A stretch of DNA of 54,810 bases from contig NZ_JAJLRA010000034.1 in NCBI RefSeq assembly GCF_020991365.1, positions 1-54,810 of the forward strand, read 5' to 3'. Shown here piece after piece: positions 42,209 through 51,303 of the stretch. The notes under the pieces were generated by a model. That model saw only the letters and a program-made list of their open reading frames with translations, searched no databases and was not told where the DNA came from. The position numbers and the translations under genes were made by a program. This DNA is from Streptacidiphilus sp. ASG 303 (GTDB lineage Bacteria; Actinomycetota; Actinomycetes; Streptomycetales; Streptomycetaceae). The first letter of the stretch is position 1; each line of letters starts with the position of its first letter.

Positions 42209-42666
42209 GCACGCCCGCGGGCGGCGCCCTGGCCGCGCTGACGGCGGGTCAGCGGGAGCGGCTGGCCGCACTGGCCCGGGAGGCGGCGTTCCCGGCCGGG
42301 GCCCGGATCTTCGAGGAGGGGGAGCCCGCCGACCGGTTCTGGGTCGTCCTGGAGGGCCGGGCCGCGCTCGACGTCTCCGTTCCGGGCGGGCCGCGGCCGG
42401 TGGTGGAGACGCTGGGGCCGGGCGACCTGCTGGGCTGGTCCTGGTTCTTCCCGCCGTACGTGTGGCACCTGGGCGCGGTGGCCGACGGGCCGCTGCGGGT
42501 CCGGGAGTTCGACGCGGCGGCGGTGCGGGTGGTGTGCGACGAGGACCCGGTGCTCGGCTACGCCCTGGCCCGCGCCGTGGGCGGCGTGGTGGCGCACCGG
42601 CTCAAGGCCACCCGGATGCGGCTGTTGGACCTGTACGGGCCGCGGCCCGGCGGGGGCGCGCCGTGA
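42205..42666 (+). CDS. Cyclic-nucleotide-binding-domain protein within hydrogenase operon
   Basis: A 153-residue single cNMP-binding (cupin-like) domain: [35 protein letters not shown], then [20 protein letters not shown]. No helix-turn-helix or kinase domain is attached. The phosphate-binding cassette position reads [10 protein letters not shown] rather than the canonical GE-AL-RAA, so nucleotide binding is doubtful. It starts and stops inside GTGA overlaps with its neighbours, so it is made with the hydrogenase subunits and may regulate or scaffold the complex. Confidence 0.87.
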   Translation: MSTPAGGALAALTAGQRERLAALAREAAFPAGARIFEEGEPADRFWVVLEGRAALDVSVPGGPRPVVETLGPGDLLGWSWFFPPYVWHLGAVADGPLRVREFDAAAVRVVCDEDPVLGYALARAVGGVVAHRLKATRMRLLDLYGPRPGGGAP

Positions 42667-43529
42667 CGGCGCCCGCCGCGGCCGTCCGCGGCTCCGCCGC
42701 CGTCCCGCTCCCCTACCGGGTGGTGCGCCGCGACGAGGAGACGGCGGACACGGTGACGCTGGCCCTGGAGCCGGCCGGGGAGGGCCTGGAGCCGTTCCGG
42801 CCGGGGCAGTTCGCGATGGTGTACGCCTTCGGCCGCGGCGAGGTCCCGGTGTCGGTGAGCGGCGTGGAGCGCGGGGGGAGCGGCGGACGGCGCGGCGAGC
42901 GGCTGCTGCACACGGTGCGGGCGGTCGGCGCGGTGTCGGCGGGCCTGCACGGTCTGCGGCCCGGCGACGGGGTCGGCGTGCGGGGCCCGTACGGGACGGG
43001 CTGGGAGCCGGCGGCGGCGGAGGGCGGCGACGTGCTGGTGGTGGCGGGCGGCCTCGGGCTGGCGCCGCTGCGCCCGCTGGTGCGGGAGCTGCTGGCCCGG
43101 CCGGAGCGGTACGGGCGGCGCAGCGTCCTGCTCGGCGCCCGCACGCCCGCCGACCTGCTGTACCGGGAGCAGGTCCGGGCGTGGTCGGCCGCCGAGGGCC
43201 TGCTGGTGGGCGCCGCCGTGGACCGGCCGGGGCCGGGCTGGGACGGCGACGTCGGCACGGTGGTGGCGCTGCTGGGGCGCGCCCGGTTCCACCCGCCGGA
43301 CACGGCGGCGTTCGTCTGCGGGCCGGAGGTGATGATGCGGGCGACCGCGCGGGAGCTGGTCCACCGGGGGGTGCCCGCGCACCGCATCCGGGTCTCCCTG
43401 GAGCGCACCATGCACTGCGGCACGGGCCACTGCGGGCACTGCCAGCTGGGTCCGGTGCTGCTCTGCCGGGACGGACCGGTCCTCGGCTGGGACCGCGCCG
43501 GGCCGCTGCTCGGCGTGCGGGAGCTCTGA
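42663..43529 (+). CDS. hydG: Hydrogenase flavin/NAD(P) gamma subunit
   Basis: A 288-residue ferredoxin-NADP reductase-like subunit (sulfhydrogenase gamma). The FAD-binding barrel is seen in [23 protein letters not shown]. The nucleotide domain begins [21 protein letters not shown] and includes [19 protein letters not shown]-terminal [2Fe-2S] site is C252, C257, C260 and C268 ([18 protein letters not shown]). It should exchange electrons between NAD(P)H and the Fe-S beta subunit. The GTG start overlaps the upstream stop. Confidence 0.93.
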   Translation: MTAPAAAVRGSAAVPLPYRVVRRDEETADTVTLALEPAGEGLEPFRPGQFAMVYAFGRGEVPVSVSGVERGGSGGRRGERLLHTVRAVGAVSAGLHGLRPGDGVGVRGPYGTGWEPAAAEGGDVLVVAGGLGLAPLRPLVRELLARPERYGRRSVLLGARTPADLLYREQVRAWSAAEGLLVGAAVDRPGPGWDGDVGTVVALLGRARFHPPDTAAFVCGPEVMMRATARELVHRGVPAHRIRVSLERTMHCGTGHCGHCQLGPVLLCRDGPVLGWDRAGPLLGVREL

Positions 43530-43534
43530 GCGCC

Positions 43535-44464
43535 GTGGAGGGACGGGAGCAGGAGCACCGGCCGCGGCTCGCGGTGTGGAAGCTCGCCTCGTGCGACGGG
43601 TGCCAGCTCACCCTGCTCGACTGCGAGGACGAGCTGCTGGCGCTGGCCGGTCGGGTGGAGATCGCGCACTTCCTGGAGGCGTCCAGCGCACCCGGGCCGG
43701 GCCCGTACGACCTGTCGCTGGTCGAGGGGTCGGTGACGACGGCGGAGGACGCGGAGCGGGTCCGGCACATCCGGGCGGTCTCCCGGCGCCTGGTCACGAT
43801 CGGCGCCTGCGCCACGGCGGGCGGCATCCAGGCGCTGCGCAACTTCGCGGACGTGGAGGAGTTCCGCGCCGCCGTGTACGCCCGGCCGGAGTACGTGGCG
43901 ACCCTGGCGACCTCCACGCCGGTCTCGGCGCACGTGCCGGTCGACTTCGAGCTGCAGGGCTGCCCGATCGACCGCGGGCAGCTGCTGGAGGTCCTCACGG
44001 CGCACCTGGCGGGCCGGAAGCCGGGCATCCCGGCCCACAGCGTCTGCTTCGAGTGCAAGCGGCGGGGCACGACCTGCGTCACCGTCGCCCACGGCACGCC
44101 CTGCCTGGGGCCGGTCACCCATGCGGGCTGCGGGGCGCTGTGCCCCGCGTACGGGCGCGGCTGCTACGGCTGCTTCGGCCCGTCGGACTCGCCGAACCTG
44201 CGGGCGCTGGTGCCGCTGCTGCGCAGCGACGGGGCGGACCGGCGGGACGTGGTGCGGCTGCTGCGGACCTTCAACGCGGCCGCGCCGGCCTTCGCCGAGG
44301 CGTCGGCGGAGGTCGAGGCGTCGGCGGAGGCCGAGGCGTCGGCGGAGGCCGGGGCGTCGGCCGGCGGTCCGGCGGAGGCGGGGGCGCCCGCCGGGAACGG
44401 CGACGAGAACGGTACGGAGGGCCCCGGCGAGGACGGGCCCCGCGACGGACGGAGCACCCCGTGA
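43535..44464 (+). CDS. hydD: [NiFe]-hydrogenase small subunit (group 3b)
   Basis: A 309-residue small subunit. The proximal-cluster ligands begin at C20-x2-C23 ([12 protein letters not shown]) and continue with IGACATAGG and [10 protein letters not shown]. Medial and distal cluster cysteines follow in [29 protein letters not shown] and [10 protein letters not shown]. No twin-arginine signal is present, so the enzyme is cytoplasmic, as expected for group 3. GTG 43535 starts five bases after the gamma-subunit stop. The final 60 residues are an Ala/Glu/Ser tail built from an 18-bp repeat, absent from typical homologues. The stop overlaps the large-subunit start. Confidence 0.92.
   Translation: MEGREQEHRPRLAVWKLASCDGCQLTLLDCEDELLALAGRVEIAHFLEASSAPGPGPYDLSLVEGSVTTAEDAERVRHIRAVSRRLVTIGACATAGGIQALRNFADVEEFRAAVYARPEYVATLATSTPVSAHVPVDFELQGCPIDRGQLLEVLTAHLAGRKPGIPAHSVCFECKRRGTTCVTVAHGTPCLGPVTHAGCGALCPAYGRGCYGCFGPSDSPNLRALVPLLRSDGADRRDVVRLLRTFNAAAPAFAEASAEVEASAEAEASAEAGASAGGPAEAGAPAGNGDENGTEGPGEDGPRDGRSTP
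44300..44353 (+). repeat. 18-bp coding repeat in small-subunit tail
   Basis: Three near-identical gcgtcggcggaggtcgag-type units encode (A-S-A-E-x-E/G)n in the C-terminal tail. It probably arose by slippage. Confidence 0.85.
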
Positions 44465-45834
44465 CCCACCGCGGCTCCCGCGTCCTGCACGTCGGCTCCC
44501 TGGCCCGGGTCGAGGGCGAGGGCGCCCTGCACCTGGCGGTGGACGGCGGCGCCGTCACCGCCGCCCGGCTGCGGATCTACGAGCCGCCGCGGTTCTTCGA
44601 GGCGTTCCTGCGCGGCCGCGGCCACACCGAGCCGCCCGACATCACCGCCCGCGTCTGCGGCATCTGCCCGGTGGCGTACCAGCTGAGCGCGTGCGCCGCC
44701 GTCGAGGACGCCTGCGGGGTCACCGTCGACGGCTCCCTGGCGGAGCTGCGGCGGCTGCTCTACTGCGGGGAGTGGATCGAGAGCCAGACGCTCCACGTCC
44801 ACCTGCTGCACGCCCCCGACTTCCTCGGCCGGGCGGGCGCCGTCGAACTGGCCCGCACCCACCGGGCCGAGGTCGAGCGGGGCCTGCGGCTCAAGCAGGC
44901 CGGGAACGCCCTGGTGGAGGTGCTGGGCGGCCGGGCGATCCACCCCGTCAACGTGCGGCTGGGCGGCTTCCACCGCACGCCGCACCCCCGTGAGCTGGCG
45001 CCCGTCCGCGAGCGGCTGCGGCGGGCCCTGGACGATGCGTGGGGGGCGCTGCGGTGGGTGGCGGGGTTCGACTTCCCCGACGCGCACGCCGACGAGGACC
45101 TCCTCGCCCTGGCCGAGCCCGGCCGGTACGCGATCGCGGGCGGCGTGCCCACGGTGGTGCCCGGGACGGGGGCCGGCGGGGGCGGGGCCGGGGGCGGCCG
45201 GGCGGACGTGCGGACGTTCCCGGTGCGGGAGTTCGCAGCGCACGTGGCGGAGGAGCAGGTGCCGTACTCGACCGCGCTGCAGTCGCGGCTCGACGGGCGG
45301 CGGCACCTCACCGGGTCGCTGGCCCGGTACGCCGTCAGCGGGGCGCTGCTGTCGCCGCTGGCGCTGGAGGCCGCGCGGGAGGCGGGGCTCGGCGACCCGC
45401 GCGAGGGGGCCGTGTGCCGCAACCCCTTCCGCAGCATCCTGGTGCGGTCCGTGGAGGTGCTGTACGCGGTGGAGGAGGCGCTGCGGATCATCGACGCGTA
45501 CGAGCCGCCGCCGCGCCCGTACGTCGAGGTGCCGCCGCGGGCCGGGACCGGCCACGGCGCGACCGAGGCGCCGCGCGGCCTGCTCTACCACCGCTACACC
45601 CTGGACGCGGACGGGACCGTCGCCGAGGCGTCGCTGGTGCCGCCCACCGCCCAGAACCAGGGCGCCATCGAGGAGCACCTGCGCCGGGTGGCGCAGTCCC
45701 GGCTGGACGCCGCCGGGCCGGAGGGGGCGGACGACGCCGAGCTGACGGCGTGGTGCGAGCGGGCCGTGCGCAACCACGACCCGTGCATCTCCTGCTCCGC
45801 CCACTTCCTGGACCTGGCCGTGGACCGCCGCTGA
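44461..45834 (+). CDS. hydA: [NiFe]-hydrogenase large subunit (group 3b)
   Basis: A 457-residue catalytic subunit. All four nickel-iron ligands are present: C66 and C69 (ARVCGICPV) and C442 and C445 ([11 protein letters not shown]). The predicted maturation cut after H448 would release a 9-residue peptide, FLDLAVDRR, matching the protease gene at the head of the locus. The enzyme would interconvert H2 with NAD(P)H in the cytoplasm, and may reduce sulfur compounds as in sulfhydrogenases. A short Gly-rich insert (about 236-246) is unusual. GTG 44461 overlaps the small-subunit stop. No hyp assembly genes are in the window. Confidence 0.94.
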   Translation: MTHRGSRVLHVGSLARVEGEGALHLAVDGGAVTAARLRIYEPPRFFEAFLRGRGHTEPPDITARVCGICPVAYQLSACAAVEDACGVTVDGSLAELRRLLYCGEWIESQTLHVHLLHAPDFLGRAGAVELARTHRAEVERGLRLKQAGNALVEVLGGRAIHPVNVRLGGFHRTPHPRELAPVRERLRRALDDAWGALRWVAGFDFPDAHADEDLLALAEPGRYAIAGGVPTVVPGTGAGGGGAGGGRADVRTFPVREFAAHVAEEQVPYSTALQSRLDGRRHLTGSLARYAVSGALLSPLALEAAREAGLGDPREGAVCRNPFRSILVRSVEVLYAVEEALRIIDAYEPPPRPYVEVPPRAGTGHGATEAPRGLLYHRYTLDADGTVAEASLVPPTAQNQGAIEEHLRRVAQSRLDAAGPEGADDAELTAWCERAVRNHDPCISCSAHFLDLAVDRR

Positions 45835-45851
45835 GCGGCGGGCCGCACGTG

Positions 45852-45890
45852 CCGCGGCCGCCCGGTCGGGTGGGACCAGGGCGGCCGCGG
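45852..45890. terminator. Bidirectional terminator after the hydrogenase operon
   Basis: ccgcggccgccc (45852-45863) pairs perfectly with gggcggccgcgg (45879-45890) around a 15-base loop. It lies between the convergent hydrogenase and ferritin-like genes. A run of nine G follows at 45900-45908. Confidence 0.8.
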
Positions 45891-45909
45891 TGCGCGTGCG
45901 GGGGGGGGC

Positions 45910-46866
45910 TCAGCGCAGGTTCTTCAGCGCCTTCTGGAAGGCGGCGGCGTGGCGCGCCTCGTCCTTCGCGGTGTCGGCGAAGAACCGGGCGACGGCGAGG
46001 TCGCCGGCGGCGCGGGCCCGCTTCGCGAAGCGCGGGTACATCGTGTCCGCCTCGTAGCGCTCGTTCACGACGGTCCGCCCCAGGTTGACGCGGGTGCTGC
46101 GGACGAGCCCGGCCAGGACGGCCTCACCGGCGAAGTGCTCGCGCAGCTCGACGGCGGCCGAGCCGGAGAAGAGCCGCGCCAGGGCCGGGTTGCCGCTGCG
46201 CAGGGCGCGGGCGGCGTACTGCAGGTAGAGGGCGTTGGCGCGGGCCTCGCCGTGCATGGCGGTGTCCAGGTCGGCCTTCGTGCGGGCGGCGCGGACCTTG
46301 GGCATGCCGGCGGGCACCGCCACGGGGTCGAGCTTCGGCGGGGCGGGGATGCGGCCCTTGCCGGTGAGGACGACGGCGAGCGCGGCCTTGAACCGCTTGC
46401 AGTGGGCGGCCTCGTCGCGGGCGATCTCCGTGAAGAGCTCGGCGGCCTTCAGGTCGCCCGCGCGGCGGGCGGCGCGGGCGAAGCCCGGGTACATGACGGT
46501 CGACTCGTAGGTCTCGCCCTTGATCGCGGCGCGCAGGTTCGCGGCGTTGCTCCCGACCAGGCCGGCGAGCGCCGCCCCCTCGCGGAAGTGCTCGCCGAGC
46601 TCGACGGCGGCGGTGCTGCGGTACAGGCGGCCGACCGAGGCGAGGCGCTGCCGGTCGGCCTGGGCGGCGAAGAAGGTGTAGGAGGCGTTGGCGAACGCCT
46701 CGCCGCGCAGGGAGGCCGTCAGGTCGACGCGGGTGCCCGGGTGGAGGGCGGCGGCGGCCCGGGGGCGGCTCGCGCTCGGCGGGGCGGCGGAGGCTGCGGT
46801 GCAGACGGACGCGCCGGCGGCCAGCGTACAGGCGGCGGCGAGCAGGGCCTGTATCCGGTGGTTCAT
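45910..46866 (-). CDS. Exported tandem ferritin-like (rubrerythrin-type) protein
   Basis: A 318-residue protein with a signal peptide (IQALLAAACTLAAGASVCTA, cut near ASA-AP). It contains two homologous ferritin-like four-helix units. Unit one (about 50-170) has GEAFANASYTFFAA, ELGEHFRE, GETYESTVMYP and IARDEAAHCKRF. Unit two (about 200-318) repeats GEARANALYLQYAA, ELREHFAGE, NERYEADTMYP and TAKDEARHAAAF. Each unit keeps the E...ExxH diiron ligands, so two iron sites are likely. No rubredoxin domain is present. Cytoplasmic rubrerythrins reduce peroxide; an exported double version suggests extracytoplasmic peroxide or iron handling. Confidence 0.87.
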   Translation of the reverse strand: MNHRIQALLAAACTLAAGASVCTAASAAPPSASRPRAAAALHPGTRVDLTASLRGEAFANASYTFFAAQADRQRLASVGRLYRSTAAVELGEHFREGAALAGLVGSNAANLRAAIKGETYESTVMYPGFARAARRAGDLKAAELFTEIARDEAAHCKRFKAALAVVLTGKGRIPAPPKLDPVAVPAGMPKVRAARTKADLDTAMHGEARANALYLQYAARALRSGNPALARLFSGSAAVELREHFAGEAVLAGLVRSTRVNLGRTVVNERYEADTMYPRFAKRARAAGDLAVARFFADTAKDEARHAAAFQKALKNLR

Positions 46867-47081
46867 GACGTGGCTCCTTTGCCTGGCGCCGTCGGACGGC
46901 GCCCGCAGCCCATCAGAGCAGGGGCGGCCGGGCGGAGCGCCCGGAAGTGCGCCGTCTGGGTGAGCGGAGCGTGTTCTTCCACGTACGGAAAGTCACCGCA
47001 CGGCCCGGTCCCGGTGGTGGGGGCGGGAGGCCGCGGCCATGCTGGGCGGTGTCGGTTCAGCATGCGGCGGAGGAGGCACCC
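46867..47081. other. Divergent promoter region of ferritin-like and Usp genes
   Basis: This 215-base region between two stress-type genes is less G+C-rich around 46965-47000 (tgttcttccacgtacggaaag), where a promoter is likely. On the minus strand GGGACCGGGCC (complement of about 47003-47013) resembles only one half of the DosR-like boxes. Confidence 0.35.
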
Positions 47082-47972
47082 GTGGCCCAGGAGGACCTGC
47101 GGAACCCCGTGGTGGTCGGGGTCGACGGGACGGACGAGAGCGGGCACGCCGTGTCATGGGCGCTGGAGGAGGCCGCCCGGCACGGGCTGCCGGTGCGCCT
47201 GGTCCACGCCTTCGAGTACCCGCCGCCCCTGCTGCCCTTCTACGACGCGGCCACCGGCCTGGGCGAGGACCACCTGCGGGAGGTCGCCCGCGGCGCGATG
47301 GCCCGCGAGCTGTCCTGCGCGGTCGGCCGGGCCCGGACGCTGCCGGTCACGGGCGAGGTCGTCGACGGGCCGCCCGTCGACGCTCTGCTGGCGGAGGGCC
47401 GCCGCGCCGCGCTGCTCGTCGTCGGTACCCGCGGCTTCGGGGCGTTCGGGGAGCTGCTGGTGGGATCCACCGGTACGGCGCTCGCGGCGCAGGCCGTCTG
47501 CCCGGTCGTGGTGGTGCCCGCGCCCCGGCCCGAGAACGTCCCCGGCGGGCCGGTGGTGGTCGGCGTGGACGGCTCGGCCTGCTCGCAGGCCGCCGTGGCG
47601 CTCGCCTTCGGGGAGGCGTCGCTGCGGGGCGTGCCGCTGGCGGCCGTGCACGCGTGGCGGGAGTCGCTGCGCGGGCTCGCGGAGGGGGCGGCGGACCGGG
47701 AGCGGGGTGCGCAGGGGGAGGAGGCGGAGCACGGGATGCTGCTGTCGGAGGCGCTGGCGGGCAACCGGGGCCGGTACCCGGACGTGGAGGTCGACGGCGG
47801 CGCGGTGCGCGGCCACCCGGTGCGGGCCCTGCTGGAGGCGTCGCGGGGCGCGTCGCTGCTGGTGGTCGGCGCGCGCGGCGCCGGGGGCTACGAGGGCATG
47901 CCGCTGGGGTCGGTCGCGCAGGGCGTGCTGCACCACGCGAACTGCCCGGTCTGCGTGGTGCCGCCGGCCTGA
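47082..47972 (+). CDS. Universal stress protein, tandem Usp domains
   Basis: A 296-residue protein of two UspA domains. Each begins VVVGVDG (residues 10-16 and about 155-161) and ends with an ATP-binding loop: GTRGFGAFGELLVGSTG and GARGAGGYEGMPLGSVAQ, matching G-2x-G-9x-G-S/T. Tandem ATP-binding Usps of this type include mycobacterial Rv2623 and Rv1996, members of the dormancy regulon. The GTG start at 47082 follows AGGAGG by five bases. Role: stress or growth-arrest signalling in the cytoplasm. Confidence 0.93.
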   Translation: MAQEDLRNPVVVGVDGTDESGHAVSWALEEAARHGLPVRLVHAFEYPPPLLPFYDAATGLGEDHLREVARGAMARELSCAVGRARTLPVTGEVVDGPPVDALLAEGRRAALLVVGTRGFGAFGELLVGSTGTALAAQAVCPVVVVPAPRPENVPGGPVVVGVDGSACSQAAVALAFGEASLRGVPLAAVHAWRESLRGLAEGAADRERGAQGEEAEHGMLLSEALAGNRGRYPDVEVDGGAVRGHPVRALLEASRGASLLVVGARGAGGYEGMPLGSVAQGVLHHANCPVCVVPPA

Positions 47973-48019
47973 CCGGCCGGGTCCGGCGGGTGCGGCCCGG
48001 CCGGTGGGCGCGGAGGGAC

Positions 48020-48053
48020 GGACGGGCGGGCCGCGGGCGCGGGCCGCCCGTCC
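48020..48053. terminator. Terminator hairpin between Usp and Rv2629-like genes
   Basis: ggacgggcg (48020-48028) pairs with cgcccgtcc (48045-48053), with a gcc/ggc extension inside after one bulge. It separates convergent genes. Confidence 0.7.
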
Positions 48054-48060
48054 CGTGCCG

Positions 48061-49173
48061 TCAGTCGACGGGGTGCGGGTAGCGGAGCAGGACGCCGAGC
48101 CCGTCGTCCAGCGGCAGCTCCTCGCGGTCGACGACGACCAGTTCGGCGCCCGTGCCGACCACGGCGCGGATCAGGGCGGCCCCGGCCGGCTCCTCCCAGC
48201 AGGACTGGACACCGGCCTCGTGCAGCTCCCCGGCGGTGAGGGCGACCTGCCGGGGCGCCATGCCGACCCAGAGCGTCCCGGGGAGGTCCGGCGGGTCGTT
48301 GACCAGCAGGGACTCCGCACGACCGGCCCGCAGCGCGCCGACGGTGGCGGCGAGCCCCTCCTCGGCGCCGCGGCCGCGGGCCCGCTGGGACAGGAACCGG
48401 TCCACGCGGTCCCTGTCCCGCCCGGGCATGCGGCCCCGGAAGACGTAGCCGAGCTCCTCCTCCAGGAGGGCGCGGCCGGGGCCGGACCCCGCCCCCGCGT
48501 CCTGGAGGCCCACGACGCGGTCCCGCAGCCGCCGGGGCAGCTCGCGGACGAGGACGCCGCGCACCCACGGGTCGGCGGCGACGACCAGGGCCTCGGCGTC
48601 GCCGCGGTCCGCGAGGCCGGTCAGCTCCTCGGCGAGCCGGGCCGCGGCCTGGCGCCACTCCCCCGCCGGGATGCGGCGCCGGACGCGTCCGCCGCCCGCG
48701 GCCCGGGTGGCGGGCCACCGTCCGACCTGCACCTCGACGTCCAGGTCGTGCGGGGACTCCCGGGACGACGGCCCGGTGTCCGCCTCCCGTTCCGCGCGGC
48801 GCACGGCGACCGCCGCGTAGGGGATGTCGGGGGCGTGCTGGAGGGCCAGCGGCAGGGCGTCGGGCAGCATCGTGTACCGGGCGGTGTCGCGGGCCGGGGG
48901 CTCGGGCAGCTCCTCGGTGAGGGCCAGCCGGCCGTGCGCGGCGAAGACGGCCTGGCCGTGCCGGCCGGACACGTCGCGGTCGGTGCCGACGACGTGGGCC
49001 AGCGCGCCCGTGGTGGCCATGTCGGCGCCCTGCGCGGCGAGGTCGTCCCGCAGGTGGCGCCACCGCAGGCCGATGGCCCGCTCGGGGTCCTCGATGTCCC
49101 GGGAGGTGTCCAGGTACGCGCACGCGAAGGGGCCCTGACGGGCGTACAGCGGGCTGAGGAACGTCAGTTTCAC
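48061..49173 (-). CDS. Vms1/Rv2629-like (eRF1-fold) protein
   Basis: A 370-residue protein of the actinobacterial eRF1/Vms1-related family (baeRF type). Landmarks are FACAYLDTSRDIEDPERAIGLRWRHLRDDL at the N-terminus, the middle domain ALVVAADPWVRGVLVRELP, and the C-terminal L7Ae-like RAVVGTGAELVVVDREEL. The M. tuberculosis counterpart Rv2629 belongs to the DosR regulon. A role in ribosome rescue or peptidyl-tRNA release during dormancy is inferred from fold relatives. It is divergent from the APH-AAA gene with a DosR-like box 130 bases upstream. Confidence 0.85.
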   Translation of the reverse strand: MKLTFLSPLYARQGPFACAYLDTSRDIEDPERAIGLRWRHLRDDLAAQGADMATTGALAHVVGTDRDVSGRHGQAVFAAHGRLALTEELPEPPARDTARYTMLPDALPLALQHAPDIPYAAVAVRRAEREADTGPSSRESPHDLDVEVQVGRWPATRAAGGGRVRRRIPAGEWRQAAARLAEELTGLADRGDAEALVVAADPWVRGVLVRELPRRLRDRVVGLQDAGAGSGPGRALLEEELGYVFRGRMPGRDRDRVDRFLSQRARGRGAEEGLAATVGALRAGRAESLLVNDPPDLPGTLWVGMAPRQVALTAGELHEAGVQSCWEEPAGAALIRAVVGTGAELVVVDREELPLDDGLGVLLRYPHPVD

Positions 49174-49302
49174 GGGTCGCCTCCTCGTCGGACCACCGGG
49201 ACGGCCGCCCTCCCCGGGCGGGCGCCCCGTGCTCCGGCCGGGCGCGCCCGTCCGCTCCGCAGACCTCCTGACACGCTACCCGCGGCGGGGCCCTGCTCCA
49301 CC

Positions 49303-49316
49303 GGGCCGAACGGCCC
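49303..49316. promoter_or_regulatory. DosR/DevR-like palindrome 1
   Basis: GGGCCGAACGGCCC, a 14-bp palindrome with one off-centre mismatch, lies 130 bases upstream of the Rv2629-like gene. The GGG-C-n4-G-CCC form resembles DosR boxes. Confidence 0.6.
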
Positions 49317-49436
49317 CGTCGCCCGGCCGGTGGGCCTGCGGGCCTGCGGGCCTGCGGGCTCCCGACGACGGGCGCCCGGCACCGCGGGCGGACCCCTGCG
49401 GACGGACCACTGCGGGCGGTCGGGCCCGGGTGCGGC

Positions 49437-49450
49437 GGGCCGATCGGCCC
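49437..49450. promoter_or_regulatory. DosR/DevR-like palindrome 2
   Basis: GGGCCGATCGGCCC is a perfect 14-bp palindrome differing by one base from box 1. It lies 75 bases upstream of the APH-AAA start, at a normal activator distance. Confidence 0.65.
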
Positions 49451-49525
49451 TATGGGCGTGCGCCGCGGCCGTCGAGCCTGGAGGTACGGGCCGTGGGGAC
49501 GGCCCGCGGGCGAGAGGAGGCGGTC

Positions 49526-51166
49526 GTGCCGGTGACACCCGGGCAGCCGGTTCCTCCCGGACGGGCCGCCCCCGCCGCGCGGGCGGTCCCGGAGCGGCAC
49601 GCGGGTCGGGACACGCGTGCGGACCGGGACCCGCAGGCACCCGCGGACGGCGGGCGGCCGGCCCCGGGCGGCGGCCTGTGGCGGGCCGCCGCCCACGAGA
49701 CGCACACGGCGGTGGTCTTCTTCGCCGCGGACCGCGCCTACAAGGTCAAGAAGCCGGTCGACCTGGGATTCCTGGACTTCACCACCCCCGCCGCGCGCCG
49801 CGCCGCCTGCGAGCGGGAGGTCGCCCTCAACCGCCGCTTCGCCCCCGACGTGTACCTGGGCCTCGGCGAGCTGTCGCCGCCCGGCGGCGGCCCCCCGGAA
49901 CCCCTGGTGGTCATGCGGCGGATGCCCGAGGACCGGCGGCTGGCGCACCTGGTGCGGACGGGGGCGCCCGTCGACGACCACCTGCGCCGGGTCGCCCGGC
50001 TGCTGGCGCGCTGCCACGCGGACGCCCCGCGCGGACCGGACGTCGACCGGGAGGGCACGGCCGGGGCGCTGCTGGGGCGCTGGGAGGCGAACCTCGCCCA
50101 GCTGGACGACCTGGGCCCGGAGCCGAGCCTGAAGGACACGGCCGCGGAGGCCGGACGCCTGGTGCGGCGCTACCTGTCCGGGCGCGGCGCCCTGTTCGAG
50201 CGGCGGATCCGGGAGGGCCGGGTCGTCGACGGGCACGGCGACCTGCTGGCGCAGGACGTCTTCTGCCTCGACGACGGGCCGCGCGTCCTGGACTGCCTGG
50301 AGTTCGACGACCGGCTGCGGTACGTCGACGGCCTCGACGACGCCGCGTTCCTCGCCATGGACCTGGAGCGGCTGGGCGCCCCGGCCGCCGCGGCGTTCCT
50401 CCTGGAGCGGTACGGCGAGTACTCCGGCGACCCGGCGCCGCCGTCGCTGTGGCACCACTACGTGGCGTACCGGGCGTTCGTCCGGTGCAAGGTGGCGCTG
50501 GTGCGGGCCGGGCAGGGCGACCCCGGGGGCGCCGCCGAGGCGTACGGGCTGGCCGGGGCCGGGCTGCGCCACCTGCGCACGTCGGCGGTCTCCCTGGTGC
50601 TGGTGGGGGGCCTGCCGGGCAGCGGCAAGTCCACCCTCTCGGGCGCGCTGGCCGACCGGCTGGGGCTGACCCTGCTGAGCAGCGACCGGCTGCGCAAGGA
50701 GCTGGCCGGCCTGCCGCCGGACCGGCCCGCGCCGGCGGCCTGGGGCGAGGGCCTGTACACCCCGGAGCGGACCCGGCTCACCTACGACGCCCTGCTGGAG
50801 CGGGCCGCCGCGCTGCTGGCGCAGGGAGAGTCGGTGGTGCTCGACGCCACCTGGACGACCCGCGAGCGGCGGGAGGCGGCCGCGGAGACCGCCCGGCGGG
50901 CCTGCGCGGACCTGGCGGAGCTGCGCTGCGAGGTGCCGCGGGAGCTGGCGGAGGCGCGCCTGGGCGGGCGGCCGGCGGGGGCGTCGGACGCCGACGCGGC
51001 GGTGGCGGGGGAGCTGGCGGCGCGGGCCGACCCGTGGCCGCGGGCCTCGGCGGTGGACACCGGCGGGTCCCTGGACGCGGCGGTCTCCCGGGCCGTGGCG
51101 GTGGTGCGCCCGTACGGCACCGGGCAGGCCCCGCCGTTCCGGCGCCCCTTCATGGAGCCGGACTGA
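49526..51166 (+). CDS. APH-like kinase fused to AAA/P-loop kinase domain (Rv2004c-like)
   Basis: A 546-residue two-domain protein. After a Pro/Arg-rich lead, an aminoglycoside-phosphotransferase-like domain (about 50-340) has VVFFAADRAYKVKKPVDLGF, the catalytic GHGDLLAQDVF and the metal-binding LEFDDRLRYVDGLDD. The C-terminal P-loop domain (about 355-540) has Walker A GLPGSGKSTLSGAL and SSDRLRKELAG, like gluconate-kinase-type enzymes. This fusion matches mycobacterial Rv2004c, a DosR-regulon gene. The substrate is unknown. GTG 49526 follows AGGAGG by five bases and a DosR-like box. Confidence 0.88.
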   Translation: MPVTPGQPVPPGRAAPAARAVPERHAGRDTRADRDPQAPADGGRPAPGGGLWRAAAHETHTAVVFFAADRAYKVKKPVDLGFLDFTTPAARRAACEREVALNRRFAPDVYLGLGELSPPGGGPPEPLVVMRRMPEDRRLAHLVRTGAPVDDHLRRVARLLARCHADAPRGPDVDREGTAGALLGRWEANLAQLDDLGPEPSLKDTAAEAGRLVRRYLSGRGALFERRIREGRVVDGHGDLLAQDVFCLDDGPRVLDCLEFDDRLRYVDGLDDAAFLAMDLERLGAPAAAAFLLERYGEYSGDPAPPSLWHHYVAYRAFVRCKVALVRAGQGDPGGAAEAYGLAGAGLRHLRTSAVSLVLVGGLPGSGKSTLSGALADRLGLTLLSSDRLRKELAGLPPDRPAPAAWGEGLYTPERTRLTYDALLERAAALLAQGESVVLDATWTTRERREAAAETARRACADLAELRCEVPRELAEARLGGRPAGASDADAAVAGELAARADPWPRASAVDTGGSLDAAVSRAVAVVRPYGTGQAPPFRRPFMEPD

Positions 51167-51219
51167 CGCGGGGGCGGCACGCACGGGGCCGGGGTCCCGC
51201 GACCGGGGGAGGACGTGAC

Positions 51220-51230
51220 GGGGGGGGGGG
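51220..51230 (+). repeat. Run of eleven G upstream of DUF1918 gene
   Basis: An uninterrupted G tract, 73 bases ahead of the DUF1918 start, within a G-rich segment with several further G runs. It is noncoding and prone to slippage. Confidence 0.8.
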
Positions 51231-51303
51231 CGACACGGCGGGGGGACGACGTGACGGGGACAGGCACGGGAGCGGCGACGCGCCCGGTCGGAGAGGAGCG
51301 GTC

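Larger units (their letters stand above)
49174..49525. other. Divergent promoter region with two DosR-like boxes
   Basis: This 352-base region carries a box nearer to each gene, plus gggcctgc repeated three times (49332-49355). No coding frame with gene-like codon use is seen. It is the best candidate regulatory region of the right-hand island. Confidence 0.6.

Noticed and set aside
47003-47013. DosR-like box upstream of the Usp gene
   Set aside because: Only GGGACC of one half matches; the other half is unrelated.
51185-51198. GGGACCCCGGCCCC on the minus strand upstream of the DUF1918 gene as a fourth DosR-like box
   Set aside because: The spacing between half-sites is wrong and the region is a run of G-rich sequence.
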